Below, one piece after another: positions 35,976 through 47,869 of a DNA stretch of 64,000 nucleotides. Below the pieces are notes generated by a model that saw only the letters and a list, made by a program, of their open reading frames with translations, was not told where the DNA came from and ran no database searches. The stretch covers positions 6,966,908-7,030,907 of the forward strand of contig NW_025335641.1 of the NCBI RefSeq assembly GCF_004798865.1, read 5' to 3'. Position 1 is the stretch's first letter; every line of letters begins with the position of its first letter. This stretch comes from Varanus komodoensis (lineage: Eukaryota > Chordata > Lepidosauria > Squamata > Varanidae). Position numbers and translations under genes: made by a program.

Positions 35976-38334
35976 GATGTGCTGCAGCCCTTGCCTGTCT
36001 ATTATTGGAGAATTTCAATGGAAATAGCCCACCCCACCCCCAATCTGCACACTGATAAGATCCCTTTAATTTGAGAGGGGGCCCTATTCCATCTGTTGCT
36101 GTTGGGGGTGGGGCAGGTGTCCTATGAGGACAGTCTTCTGTTTGAAGGCATCCTCTGTTCAAAGGCTGCCCAGTCCTTGTCTGCTTGAAAGTCAAAGAAT
36201 CATAAGCAAGGAGGGCAGCCAGGGCCTTGAAACAAACAATCGTGGTCTCAGTCTTCTCTGCTATGGTGAGACTTCTATTTAGATTGCACTTATTTCTAAT
36301 GTTGCAGTTCCATATCTACTTTAGCATATGCATCTTATGAAAAATCAATGTCCACTTTTGTCCTCTTTTTTGGCAACATTCTTCCTTTTTGAGAGGGCAA
36401 CATGGAAGTTGCCCCTAAGCTGCTTTTGAATCCCTGTTTGGAACTTAAACAGCTCCTCTTGTGTAAACTGAGGGCCGCTTGATTTTGGAAAGAGTCCCAA
36501 GAACCAGGTGAGTCTCTGGATGTGCCCTTTAGATGAAAAGGTGTTCAGTGTTTCCTGCAAGCTTCCATGATCTCTTTCAAGTACAAGGTAGAGGCATTTT
36601 TGTCCTTCACATGTAATACCAAACTACTCTGAAGGCAGCAACAGCTGCTTGTGAGTCTTATTCTGAGGAAGGAAAGGTGCTCGAGAGTACATTATTTCAT
36701 TTACAGGGACAGTAAGTACACTGGCAGCTATGAGCCAACTGTGCCATCAGGATAGTCACTTTCATGTTCAGCGGATCATAAAACCTTCACAAAATGTGAA
36801 AAACCACACTCAGGCTTCTTCCTCTGTCAAAGCCATTGATAGTAAGCAAGATTTAAAAGTGCTGTTGCTACCAAATTAGTCCAATAGGCTTTCTGAAGGT
36901 TTGCCATGCAAACACAAATAATGCAAGAGGTGACACTGCCACCTCATCTATATGAATGGTGACAGTAGGACTAGGAAAATTCCAAACACAAAAATCAGGT
37001 TTTGGGTAAGAGGTCTTTGTGCATAGGATGACATTGGGGTTTTCTGTTAAAACCCTCCCATCTGAATCTAGAAACCCTTCAAATGTTTCTGACTATGACT
37101 CCCAGCATTCCTGACCATTGACCGTGTTGTTGAAGTTGGTAGGAGTTGACATTGAAAACATCTGGAGGGCACCAAGCTGGGAAAGTTCAGCTTAAGGTAT
37201 AGGGCAATAATTATACCCCTGACTGGAGTCTATTGTTGTGTAACCAGTTTCATGGGAGAAGTGTCCTGGGGCATTGCTATCCAGATTAGGTTTACTTGGA
37301 TGAGAGAAAGGACTGCAGAACAGGAGTTCTGTAATACACATTTTATTTACAACAAGAAAGTAGAGCATAAGTGGAGGAAAACAGCAATAAGCAATTTTAC
37401 AAGGCCACAGATCTGCTACCATAGTCTAAATCTCCAGAGATGCTCTGTACCTCAAGGTACTTACAGTCTTCAGTCAAATCTTTCCTTTTCTTCTGACATA
37501 CTGATATGCTGCTATTTCTCCATATATAGACACCTTCCCTCAGCCCTCCCCACTGGCTGCAACTGGGGGCAGCAGGTGTCATTTTTTCCAAGCTGTGTTG
37601 GCTTTCTTATTGAAATGTCTCCCAACCATTAGCTTCTATCACCAACCATTATGCTACTGACCATATATAGATACAGATATATGTATATAGTTGGTCAGAA
37701 GCTGTAACAACATCCTGGCATTCAGTGGAGCACTTGTTATGTGTGGTGTTATCTACAGCCATAAAGATAGAAAGGGACAATGTCACAGGTAGACATGATT
37801 GGGCACCTGCCCAGAGCCCGTACCCCAGTGGGAGCCTAATAATAAGACCTTGTGGGACTTACTCTTCCTCTTCACCATTGCAATCTGCTTGTTTACCTGT
37901 CCATTGCTCTGACCCAGACTGTAATGGAGATGAGAAGGAGAAGGAGAAGGAGACACCACTGTCTACTTGCTCACAGGCACTCTGTCAAGCAAACAAATTA
38001 TAGCAATTATGAAACAGGGGAGGAACTGGTAAGAATGGCAGTGAGACTCACTGCAGGATGGAGTCCCTTCAGGTGATGTTCCCAAGGACCCTCAAAAAAT
38101 GAGTCGCCAGTGATGAGAACCAACCATTGATTGACCTATACTCTATGAATGTGCCTAATCCTTTTTAAGTCACTTAAAAAAAGAGTGGCTATCTCTATAC
38201 ATTGTGACACTTGAGTTCTACATAGGGATGCATGTTTAGGGATGGTTGTGTGAAAGAGTTTGTGTGGGAATGAGCCTCTGAAAGTCATCCAAAGTTGCCA
38301 CAGTGAATGGGCTCACATGACATGACAAGAAATT
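35976..38334. other. Mostly single-copy sequence, no gene recognised
   Basis: No gene recognised apart from the repeat at 37083-37186. A short GAGAAG-type run is at about 37930-37952. Confidence 0.5.
37083..37186 (+). repeat. Copy of the dispersed palindromic repeat family
   Basis: Left part 'ctgactatgactcccagcattcctgaccattg' and right part 'aagttggtaggagttgacattgaaaacatctggagggcacc' are approximate inverted repeats of each other. They share words with 12120-12181, 49265-49358 and 63424-63540. Confidence 0.55.
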
Positions 38335-38440
38335 TTTAATTTTAATAAAACATTTTTACCCCATCTTTCACTAAACGTCTCAAGACGGCTTATGGAGTAT
38401 AAGCAATTAATAATGAACAATTAAACAACAACAACAAAAC
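38335..38440 (-). mobile_element. L2-like 3' tail (minus strand)
   Basis: The order 'aataaaacatttttaccccatctttcact', then 'gtctcaagacggcttatggag', then an A-rich stretch is the inverted terminus of an L2-type LINE or a SINE using that tail. Confidence 0.5.
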
Positions 38441-38444
38441 CATG

Positions 38445-38595
38445 ACTGCTTATTGTGTTCTCCAACCTGGTTGTGGTGATCAACTACTGTGAGTCATCAC
38501 GGCTGTTAACCATTATAAGGCACAACCGTCTGTTCTAGGATTTCTCCATAGCCCAATTGTTTAATGTGTCATCTGAATTCAGACAGATCAATCCA
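38445..38595 (-). repeat. Degraded dispersed repeat, possibly shared with 57950-58120
   Basis: Read on the minus strand it contains 'ctgaattcagatgacacattaaac', followed by 'gttaacagccgtgatgac' and 'acacaataagcagtcatgg'. A stretch at 57950-58120 has 'ctggattcagatgacatgataac', 'gaagccatcacgaac' and 'ggttattgtgtt'. The similarity is patchy, so this is a tentative grouping. Confidence 0.3.
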
Positions 38596-38639
38596 TGGCA
38601 GTAGAAACCCCCTGAACAAGAGAATTGCTAAGCAAGAAT

Positions 38640-39480
38640 GGTGGCAGCTTCTCTCACCAAGTGGCTAGCCAGACAGATGCCCCACATGCCCCAGTTTGCC
38701 ACAGCTGTCAGAGGGATCCTGGCTCCTCCTGGTACTTGCCCCAGAGATATTCTTTGGGGCAGGAATCAGCACAATCAGCTTGGTCATGCTGACCCAAATG
38801 GGGCAGCACCACCCAGCTAATTGTACCCCCACTCCTATCTCAGAGAAAACCTCTCACACACACAGCTATGAGTGGGGAGACCAGCTGGGAAGTGCTGCCT
38901 TGGGAAGAAGGGGGCAAGTGCTGGCCCCCCAATTTTACTTGGGAAAAGGGTTCTCTGGCATGCACTGAAGTCCCCAGCCAAGCACCTGCAAGAGTGGCTT
39001 CTCCCAAGCAGGAGTGCGGAAGGACAAGCTTACGCTCTTCTTCACTGCTGCTGGAGAAAGAGCTGCCTAAGCAACAGCAGGGAAGGGTCTAGGTGGGGAT
39101 GGTCCTTTCTCAACATATCCCAGCCTAGGCCAGCTCCCTTTTCCCTGCTCCAGCTTGCACAGCTTTCCCGGAGCCCACGTTCTCCCTTCCTCAAGAGAAA
39201 GAGAAAACCCAGCCGTGCCCAACCCTTTGTCCCCACTTGTGCCTGTGAATGGATCAGGCATCCCCTTCTGTTCTTGAGGTCCTCCGATTGTAAGGACACT
39301 CATTGTCCAGGTCACCCCCAAGCCCACCTGCTCACCTCATCCTTGCTGTGGTTCAGGGCATGGGCCCTCTTTGTGCAACAGAGACTGCTTGACAGCCATG
39401 GGAAACCAGACTTAGGTCCTGATTATGGCGGCCAAAGAGAGGACCCTCATTCCTCCCTGAGATACCACCTGGAGGAATGA
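38640..39480. other. GC-rich patch with an unexplained 202-codon frame
   Basis: By eye this block is clearly more GC-rich than both flanks. It holds an open plus-strand frame at 38872-39480 (202 codons) and overlapping shorter frames on the other strand. The peptide is rich in S, P, L, R and W with no recognisable domain, which is what GC-rich non-coding DNA gives when translated. I do not call a gene. Confidence 0.4.
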
Positions 39481-40479
39481 GTGAGGAGGTGGGGAGAGAG
39501 AGGAAAGCAACCATGAGGAGCCGGATGGTCTGTCAGGCTCGTCATGGCTGCTTGGCGTGTCACAGCGACCCTCATGGTAATTTATCATGGCACGCAAACC
39601 CATCCAAAATGGGACAGTACATACATATTAAGAGTCCAGATCTGGGAAGAAGCCATTCCTGACTGTAAATCTTATTGGGACTTTAGCCCAGTCAAAAATA
39701 TGCCATGCCAATATACCTCACAAGAATTGCTGTGAGGGCAAAATGTGTGGGACGGTTTTTGCAGCTGCTATATCCACTTTCCTCAATTTTGAAATTCCCA
39801 TTCAGTACATCTAGGGTTATAGCCATTAGTGCTGTCCCAAAAGAAACTCTTATGTTCTTTTCTACCATTTCCTTACTGTTTAATAGGAAATAAATTGCTT
39901 TATAACTCTTTTTCTCCGAAAGTGAAGACAACTGCAAGGTAATTCTCGAGGGTATGGTTTGGGGTTCTTCTCTCCTTGCTTGTGAGAAGTTTGCTTGAGT
40001 ACTCTGTCTTACATTGTACCATTCTCTCACTGGCAGCTGGCAGCTTCCCCAGCTTCCTGCACTTCAGTTTAAAATCCAGACCGTGAAGAATAATATCATT
40101 TTCTGAAAAGAATAATATCATTTTTGTATATCCATGTTTTCAGTTCCAGTCAAACAACTGGCATGGAATCAGAAAACATTAAAAGTCATTTAAAAGTCTA
40201 ATTTTAATGAATATTCTGAGCTACTCTTAAGCTCCATAAGAACAGGGGGCAACAAAAAATGAAAGCACCTTCCCTGTTGGTCTAAGCAGCTGCATAACTG
40301 AGCCCCCAGAATGAAGGCTTGGCAAAGCAGAATCTTCTGTTACAAAACCCACACGAGGTGCTGAATAAAACTGCACTTTTATGTACAGAACACCCTGGTT
40401 AAGAAGCAAACATGCCTCCACCTGCATGTAGTTAATTAGCCCTGAACCCTAAATGATCTCTGCTATTATATCTTTAAAA
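39481..40479. other. Single-copy sequence, no gene recognised
   Basis: No gene recognised. A short MIR-like piece ('atacctcacaagaattgctgtgagggcaaaatg') sits at about 39712-39744. Confidence 0.45.
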
Positions 40480-40960
40480 CTCTAACAGCAGAATAATGAC
40501 AAGGTGTGCCATTTACTTGGTATGATCTCTCTCCACTACTATTCCAACACCTCCCTGTTCTGATGCAGAGTGCAGGAATTTCTCTACACTGGGCTGCGTC
40601 AAAGTTCAGTGGAGACTTTTCCAAAGGGAGATGTCTGGGTGAACTCTGACATGCCCCAGCATACTGATGCCGATTAAAACAATTAGTGTCTGTGATGCTG
40701 GGCCAGTGCTGTTCCGCGTGGCAAGGGTCTGCATGTTTTGCTGACCGCGGTTGCATCCGAAACAGACTTTGCATATCGTATCACTTTTCGTATGTGTGTT
40801 TGGGGGCAGGGTGGGGAAGAGTAATTTCTCATGCAGCGTTTTGCTGCTTTTGACTTTGAGGTATGGGGGAAGACTCTAATCATATGGTCTTCTGCAGATG
40901 CTCCATTTGCATTTCTATTAATCTGGAGCCTCCTGGAGACACTTGAGCACAGGGCACAGC
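40480..40960. other. Possible conserved non-coding element
   Basis: A repeat-free block with preserved CpG words (CGATTAAAACAATTAG, CCGCGTGG, GACCGCGGTTGC, ATATCGTATC) and TAAT-core motifs. It has no convincing frame with splice sites. The call rests on sequence style only. Confidence 0.22.
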
Positions 40961-42587
40961 ATGCCTTGTGTTTCAGCTTGTGAGAATCTATACCACTGCT
41001 TAATAAGTTAATACATATGTATGGACACCTTCAGACGGCCCACTAGGAGGCAGAAGCAGAAGGAAGTGCTGTTTGTGCAGAGGCTGCAGGGCTCTGCACA
41101 AATGCATTCTGACAGGAAGAGCATGCTGCGCATTAAAGGGACCAGGACCTTGTTGCTCGGCCGTGCCAATTCAGGTAGGACCACAGTTCCTTCCTCCACT
41201 CAGTAGCCATCAGCTTCACGTATCCCCATCATTCCAAAGCGCTGGTCTAAGACACAGCCCCCACGGAACTTTATGTCTGCATTTCTTTTCAGCTCTGTAT
41301 TTATCTGTTTCCAGTATCTGGATCCCACCTTTCTATCATAATACTTAAGATGGCTAATAGTGATAGACTGAGAATGAGCAAGCCAATAATAACCCCAAAG
41401 CATACCTTGAAAAAGAATGTATTTTTGGTGTGTATGCAAGCAAGTCAACATTATTTAATACTCTGCTCTGTTCTTGCTTTATATTGTTTATTGAAAGTTT
41501 TTTGAGATAATGTTTCACAATAAAAAAATCCCCCCTTTCAGAATTATGTATCTGGCTATACAAAGCAGCAAGGGTGTTTCTGCCCACCCTTGTTTTACCT
41601 TTCCATCTTTTAGCCTGCGATTCTATTTTGTCAACACTTACAATGAGTGAGTGAGCTGTCCGTCAGCGGACCACTCAGCTTTTGCCACCGAACACAGTGG
41701 TTAACTGATCACCTATGACTGGATCATGGTCCGAAAGAGAGAGTGCCATAGAGGCATAAAATCCTGTGGGGTCCGCCAACTTTGGCCTCGCCTCCACCTC
41801 ACCACTGCGGCCTTGGGCCCATGTACCCTCACAGGGAGAGGTTTCCTCTCTTGCAGTCCAAAAGATTCATTGTTGCAGCTAGCATGCTTGGAGCTCAGTT
41901 GTACTCGTGTTTCGATAGAAGAGCACCCTACGGCGCACTGAGGAATTCTGGGACCTGAGAGGCTTCTTCCGGCTACCCAGAAGGTGCAGCTCTTTTGCTT
42001 GCACCCTGGATGCACCTTGGCCTCTGAATGCTGAGGCTTACATATACCCTATGCCCAGAACAAGGCATGGCACCAAGGTATTTTGTCTAGATGGCTGCTC
42101 TTTGCCTAGATAAAGCACCAGGAAGGGGGAGAAAAGGAGACTCTGGTGCCAAAGTAATGGGACTTACTTATTTATTGAAAGCTTTTGTATGCCATCATTT
42201 ATATAAATATCTCATATTTATGTTAGCAATGGGATGGTCTATAAAAGCTTTTACTCAATCAACCAATCAATGGAATTGGATGAGGTCCATGGGCCCTGCT
42301 CCTCTCTCCCCCACTCCCTCACTCACCCTCCTCTGGGTTCCAGCTGTGAATTCAGGAGGAAGGGCAACCAGCACAGTTCGTTCAATGCTACTGTATCTGC
42401 AAGTGAGTAGGACAAGGCAGGGGTTAGCCTTTAGAGTCCCAGTGACAAGATCACCGAGGTTGCTCTACAACCTCCCAGATGAAGTTCAGAAGCCCTAGGA
42501 TTGCACCTTTAGTCACTGTTTTGAAGAGCTGATTCCTACTTTAACAAGCCATGTGGACCACAGTGGACCATAAAACTCATGACAAAA
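40961..42587. other. Single-copy sequence, no gene recognised
   Basis: No gene recognised. The frames at 41713-42015 (minus) and 42091-42498 (plus) have no recognisable domain. Around 41930-42000 ('gaggaattctgggacctgagagg') may be a fragment of a dispersed repeat. Confidence 0.45.
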
Positions 42588-42668
42588 TATTGTTAGTGCC
42601 ATCAGGTTGTCTACAACTTATGGTGACCTTATGACCGAATGCCTTCCAAATGTCCTATCCTTGACATA
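42588..42668 (-). mobile_element. RTE/Vingi-like LINE 3' terminus (minus strand)
   Basis: The words 'ttgttagtgccatcaggttgtctacaacttatggtgacc' are the inverse of the 3' end seen at 6880-6912 and 25670-25712 (GTCACC..AAGT.G..GATGACTTGA..GC..ATAACAAC). A very short, old, 5'-truncated copy. Confidence 0.6.
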
Positions 42669-42819
42669 CTGCTCCTTTAAATGCAATTTTAAAACTTCAT
42701 TATGCTCCAAAGCTGCAAATTTCAGTGCTAGTTTTTGAGTTTAGATTTGCTGCAAGCCATCTTCCATTTCTACTTTTACTAATGACATGAGCCAGTTTTA
42801 TTAATTTACATTAAATCCA

Positions 42820-43060
42820 TTTAACACCAATGAAATAGGCCAGAAATGTATAATGAGCGCCATTTAACGACTTACAGTGGCAGGAGGACTAATCATGTTC
42901 CATTTTGGAGTGCCTGTTTCATCCTTGCAGAATACGATGGTAAAGTAAATGTTACATTCTCATGTTACAACGGAGAGGAATCCATTTCCTCGGCATCTGG
43001 CTAGCGAATAACAAAGAAATGAACAAGCTTAAAAACCTTCAATTTGGTTCTTTTTCTCAG
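42820..43060. other. Possible conserved non-coding element
   Basis: Repeat-free, AT-rich block with CpG-containing words (GAGCGCCATTTAACGACTT, ACAACGGAGAGG, GGCTAGCGAATAAC) and no reading frame. The call rests on sequence style only. Confidence 0.22.
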
Positions 43061-45550
43061 CACATAATGATACATACACTGTGAGATCTATGTCCAAAGT
43101 ACATGAAGAAGCAACCACAAGTACTGAAAATTTAATTAAAAGTCAGAAAGCCATTGCAATGAAGACTCAGCAGAAAGCCATTTATTTTTAAAATCTAATA
43201 TATTCTTCATGACTAAAGGCTACAGCACATGCTGACTTACACATTTAGCTGTAACTGATTTAAGGTACTTGGTGGTTTTTTTGCACACAGGGTGGTGCTC
43301 AATTTGCAATGGAGTAAATTGGCAGAAATTTAATTTGGTGGATTTTTTAACTCTGAGAGAGAGAGAGAGAGGAGAATCCTCATTAAAACCTCACAATGGG
43401 CTGTTCGCTTTTTTCATCATTAACTAGCCTAACTGCAGGTAAAAAGATACAATTATGGATTTATATAAATCCTATTGTCAATTTACAGCTCAAAAGACTG
43501 GTGAGTTACCTCATTTTAAATAGGTTATTTTTTCCCCTTAACCTTTCTTTGTTTTAATGAGGATTCAGTTTGTCAGTGTCTCAGATTCTGTTTGCAGGAA
43601 AGTTTCTCACAAATTGCTAGGGTTTGGTGGGACTAAGGACTAAAGAACATTTTATGTTAAATTTCATGCTCAAGTGATAAGGGTGAGCTGGAGATTCAGG
43701 GCTGGAATTGAACGTTTCCATATCAGATGTATTCCACATGTTCAAGCATGCAATACTGTGGTTTTCATCCCATCAGAATTTCTTTGCCCAATGTCTTCAC
43801 CCTTCCTGCCATCAACATGCTCCCTCTTGTCTTCGAGGAAGCCTTCAAGCCCTTCGTCTGCTCTTCTTCATCCTAGCAAGAGCAAAATGTACCCATCAGA
43901 GACACCATACATGTGCCATGGATAGAGAATGCCACACCTTGTTAGATGTTGCATATCTGAATTTTCCATTTATAATGGACACAAATAAGGAGTTGGTAAA
44001 CTGTGAGGGGCATAAATGGTGGACTAGAGCTGTTCTGGGGTTGCTGGGGTTGAGGTTGGATCATGGCTGTTCTGGGGTTATAAAAGGAAAATGGGGCAAA
44101 AAATCTGATGGCATTATCCCAATCACCCCACAACAATGATTCTACTGAAATCCATGATCATATTACTGACAAAATACGAATAAGTTAGTGTGAGAAAGAG
44201 ACTAGCTAATGATTGATGGGGAAAGTAGCCATTTCACAGAGGATAAGCCAATTAATTCCCTCAAATAACTTGTAAATACATTTCTCTAAAAACAATTTTT
44301 TTCTCCAAAGTATAGGAAGTCAAATTTACCCCAGCTCATGGCCCAAACCAATTCTTGCTTAATTTTTTTAGAATTTACCCATTTTCCTTTCTCTTCTTGT
44401 GCTCTATGGAGTTAACAGTGCAGTCTGGCATTTCGGTATCAGACCTTATCTGCATCTTAAATTTTATTTTCTGTGAAAATTGTTTATCACTGAAACTCAT
44501 CAGCATGGGTTTTCAGTTTTGCATCTGTGAAATAAGCATTTTGTTATGCTTTGTGGGGTCAAATGTATTGCTTTGTATTTGATGCACAAAGCCAGGTTTA
44601 TATTCTGCTCCTTGAACAGATTATGTGCTCTTTGTGAATAGCCATGCCCCATCCATGATAATTTCTCAAATTTCCAAGTGTACTCTCAGGCTGAAAAAGC
44701 CTGGGGACTTCTAATCTCTTTGAAGGCATCATCTATTTGAACAGCAGATTGTTCCCTGTAAAGTAGGACACATGGCCACCCTGTTCTCTTCAATGATTCA
44801 GGTTCTAGAGGTATTTTGTACCCTTTCTTACTTGTGTTTGTTCTAAAGAATGATGATGAGGAGGATGAGGAGGAGGATGCAAGCTAAGAACCAGATAGAC
44901 AATAAAAAAGAAATATCCCCCCCCCTTTTCAGCATGATTCTCCATTCTTCTTTGACTTTACAAGAAGTTTGAAGACATGCAGCTATTAGTAAAACAGAAC
45001 CTCCTTTACTATCCTGCTATTTTAAAGTGTCCTCTGCCTCTTTGAACTCTGAAATCTTATGTGTGAATGAACTCATACAGTTGTCTTTGTGCTGCTGGAT
45101 GATGAGTTAATTATATGCCAAAATTAACCTTTGTTAAGCTCAGTAATAGGACTTCTTTTTATCTCTGCAGCCAAGGTCTGTGTTAAAAATTCTTAATGAT
45201 CTTGGATGAAAATCAATAATTTGTATGACTTCCATGTATGAACCAAGGAATGATATGTATCATTAAAATGTACTCTAATGATAACCTCAAGCTGAAACTG
45301 AAAGAACGAACGATTCCACAGAGGTTTCAAGGACAAGTCTCTTACCAGCCAAAGGGCCATGGTGGCCTCTAAAGAGATGCTGCTCAAGGGGACAGCTTAT
45401 TTGCCCCAGAGCTCAAAGAGAGAGAGATCAAGCCAGGACAGTAACTCCAAGACCCAAGCTTCACAACAGTCTTCTTTGTTGTATCACGATCAGTCTGCAC
45501 AAAGCTATTTTTCAAAAAGATTCTACAACAAAATGTCATATAAGCCAAAT
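43061..45550. other. Single-copy sequence, no gene recognised
   Basis: No gene recognised. Small simple repeats only: (GA)n at about 43356-43371, a C run at about 44917-44925, and GATGAGGAGGATG triplets at about 44850-44880. The 143-codon plus frame at 43708-44139 has no recognisable domain. Confidence 0.5.
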
Positions 45551-45578
45551 CTGTCTGTCTGTCTGTCTCTCTCTCTCG
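45551..45578. repeat. (CTGT)n/(CT)n microsatellite
   Basis: Four CTGT units grading into CT dinucleotides, seen directly. Confidence 0.9.
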
Positions 45579-45980
45579 CTTCCATTACTCTTACTTTGGT
45601 GGTTGTCTCATTCTCTATTTAATGCTCAATGCATGTTAAGAAATGCCAGAGTAGCAATCTCCTATGAAATCACACATCATTCAGACAGGCTACTACAAGG
45701 TCATATCAAAATAGCTGCCCCCATTATGGCCAAAATGCTGTCAGGACTGCACCTTCCAAATCCTTGCTGTGCTTTGGAACAAACCCCTCCATTCATGTCT
45801 GTAATGCAGGGCTACAACTAAGGAGGTGTGAGGAATCAGTCTGGGGTTAGAAATCCATTGGATTGCCTGGGCTCAGCTCCTCAGACTCTGGTCCATTTTG
45901 TGGAGGCCCAGACTCCACGTTCCTGGCAAGCACACCCAGCATTAGGAATTGAGCCCGACACACTACACAAGCAGCATCCA

Positions 45981-46340
45981 TTCACATGTCAGAGCAGCCA
46001 CGCAAATAGTGTTTGCTCCCGGTGCTGAAGAAGGCTGGTTGTGGGCCACTCAGCTGCATGGCATCCACCAGGAATGTGGCCCCCCAAGCGGTAGCAGGGT
46101 TGACTCGAGCGCCAAAGCAGCCACTCAAGCGGCAGCTGCTCCTCACTCTGAAGAAGGCTTGCTGTGGGGCACTCAATTATGGGGCACTTTCCAGGAAAGC
46201 AGCCCCCTGTCAGTAGCAATGTCCACTCACATGCCAGAGCAGCTGCTCAAATGGTGGCCTCTCCTTGCACCAAAGAAGCCTGGTCGCAGGGCGTGTGCCC
46301 CCGTCCCCAGCTGCTGCACAAGCAGAATCTCTCCTACACA
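45981..46340. repeat. 123-bp minisatellite, about 2.8 units
   Basis: The word AGCAGCCA recurs at 45993 and 46116, with a variant at 46238. GAAGAAGG recurs at 46027 and 46150, with a variant near 46272. This gives a period of 122-123 bp. Because 123 is a multiple of three, the plus frame at 45949-46395 stays open and shows an imperfect peptide repeat (AEEGWLWATQL versus SEEGLLWGTQL). Neighbouring sequence gives no promoter or splice support, so I treat it as a tandem DNA repeat rather than a gene. Confidence 0.75.
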
Positions 46341-46670
46341 TCTCATAGGTGGACTTTCCTTTGACTTTCCCCAGTATTATTGCCTTCTTCAGTGAGTCTT
46401 GCCTTCTTATGATATGCCTGAAATGCCTGACCTCAGTTTCATCATTTTAGCTACCAGGAAAAGTTCTCACTTAGTTTGATCCAGGACCAGCTTGTTCATC
46501 TTCCTGCCAGTCCAGGGTTCTCACGAAGCTCTCCTCCAGCACCATGCTCTGAACTCACCACTATTCCGTCCACTATCTTCACTGTCCATCATTCACACCT
46601 ATGCCTAATGACCGGGGATACAACAGTGTGGATGAACACGCCCTTAGTCTCCTATGAAACTGTCCTTATA

Positions 46671-47376
46671 CAGTGGTACCTCGGCTCACGAACACCTCAG
46701 TTCATGACCAAATCGGGTTATGAACAGAAATTTCAGAAAAAAAACTGCCTCAGTTTGTGAACTCCGCATTGGGTGACGACCACAATCATGGCCATGTTGC
46801 ACAAGAACACAATCACGATTGCGGCCATCTCCCCCCCTGCCACAGCATGATCGCAATTGCACCCGCCTCCCCGCCCCCCGAGCACGATCACGCCCATTTT
46901 CCCTGCATGAGCATGATCGTGATCAGGGCCATCTCCCCCCACCCCCCGCCGCACAATCGCGATTGTGCCCGTCTTTCCCGTACAAGCACAATTGCAAGCA
47001 TGGCCATTCCCCCACGCCCGAGCACAATCGCTATCGCACTATTAATAGTTGGACTCTCCCTCCAAACAATAACCTCCCCCCCACCTAGGTTAGTGTTCTC
47101 TACTGTACTCTACTTTGTTCCATTGTTGTTCTTTGTTACTTGTTTCCATTTTTTGTGATTAAAAAAAATATTTACAGAACAGATTAACCTTATTTACATT
47201 GAAACTTATGGGGAAATTTGACTTGGCTCGTGACCAAAATCGGCTCACAACTACATTCGTAGGGGTCAGAATGGATTAACCTTATTTACATTGAACTTTA
47301 TGGGGGAATTTGACTTGGGTTGTGACCAGTTCGTGAGTCCTGGAATGGATTAAGTTCATGCGCCAAGGTACCACTG
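46671..47376. mobile_element. Tigger-type (Tc1/mariner) non-autonomous DNA transposon
   Basis: Ends are CAGTGGTACCTCGG... and ...CCAAGGTACCACTG, inverted copies of each other. It is flanked by TA on both sides (46669-46670 and 47377-47378), the target duplication typical of Tc1/mariner elements. The subterminal words (gctcacgaac, ggattaagttcatg) fit the Tigger-like family with CAGTGGTACCTCGG ends known in reptiles. No transposase. Inside are a degenerate GC-rich repeat at 46770-47050 and a 92-bp duplication of 'attaaccttatttacattgaa' (47183 and 47275). It lies within the RTE/Vingi-like LINE. Confidence 0.85.
46770..47050. repeat. Degenerate GC-rich tandem repeat inside the Tigger element
   Basis: Recurring words of the type GCACGATCGCGATTG followed by a C-rich spacer such as GGCCATCTCCCCCC occur about eight to nine times at roughly 30-bp spacing, with much variation. 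The repeated words are near-palindromic. Overlapping frames give His/Pro-rich peptides that are artefacts of the repeat. Confidence 0.65.
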
Positions 47377-47869
47377 TATTTGATTGTCTTTTCTAGCTCC
47401 TTCACTACTACCCTTTCAAGTCTCAGTTTTCTAATTTCTGTCTCCATTTGAATTTGAATGTTGGAGCTGAGGTATGCAAAATCTTTCACAGTTTCAATTT
47501 CGTTATTGTTGACATTAAAGTTGTGTATTTCTTCTGTAGTTACAATTTTTGTTTTCTTGATGTTCAGCTGCAGTTCTGCTTTTGGGCTTTCACTTTCATC
47601 AGGAGTCATTTCAATTCATTGCTGCTTTCTGCCAGTAATATGGCATCATCTGCATATCTTAAATTATTGATGTATCTTCTGCCAATTCTCATTCCCTCCT
47701 CTGATCCTAATCCAGCTTTCCTTATGATATCTTCTGCATACGGAATATATCACTTCCTCTTGAGATTTAAACTTTTGACTGCTCTTTCCCTGTGCAAGGG
47801 TGGGGAACCTCCTAGATTGGTGCATGCCCCCTCCCCCCCCCCCCGCCCCAGAATATGATGGATGCACTT

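Noticed and set aside
38872-39480. 202-codon open frame, the longest frame in this part of the window outside a LINE
   Set aside because: It lies in a GC-rich patch, has no recognisable domain or splice context, and overlaps other long frames on both strands.
46757-47158. His- and Pro-rich frame that could suggest a metal-binding protein
   Set aside because: It is a translation of the degenerate GC-rich tandem repeat inside the Tigger-type element.
47795-47850. A possible hAT end (AAGGGTGGGGAACCTCC) next to a C-rich run
   Set aside because: No matching inverted end or 8-bp target duplication could be found, and the following sequence reads as L2.
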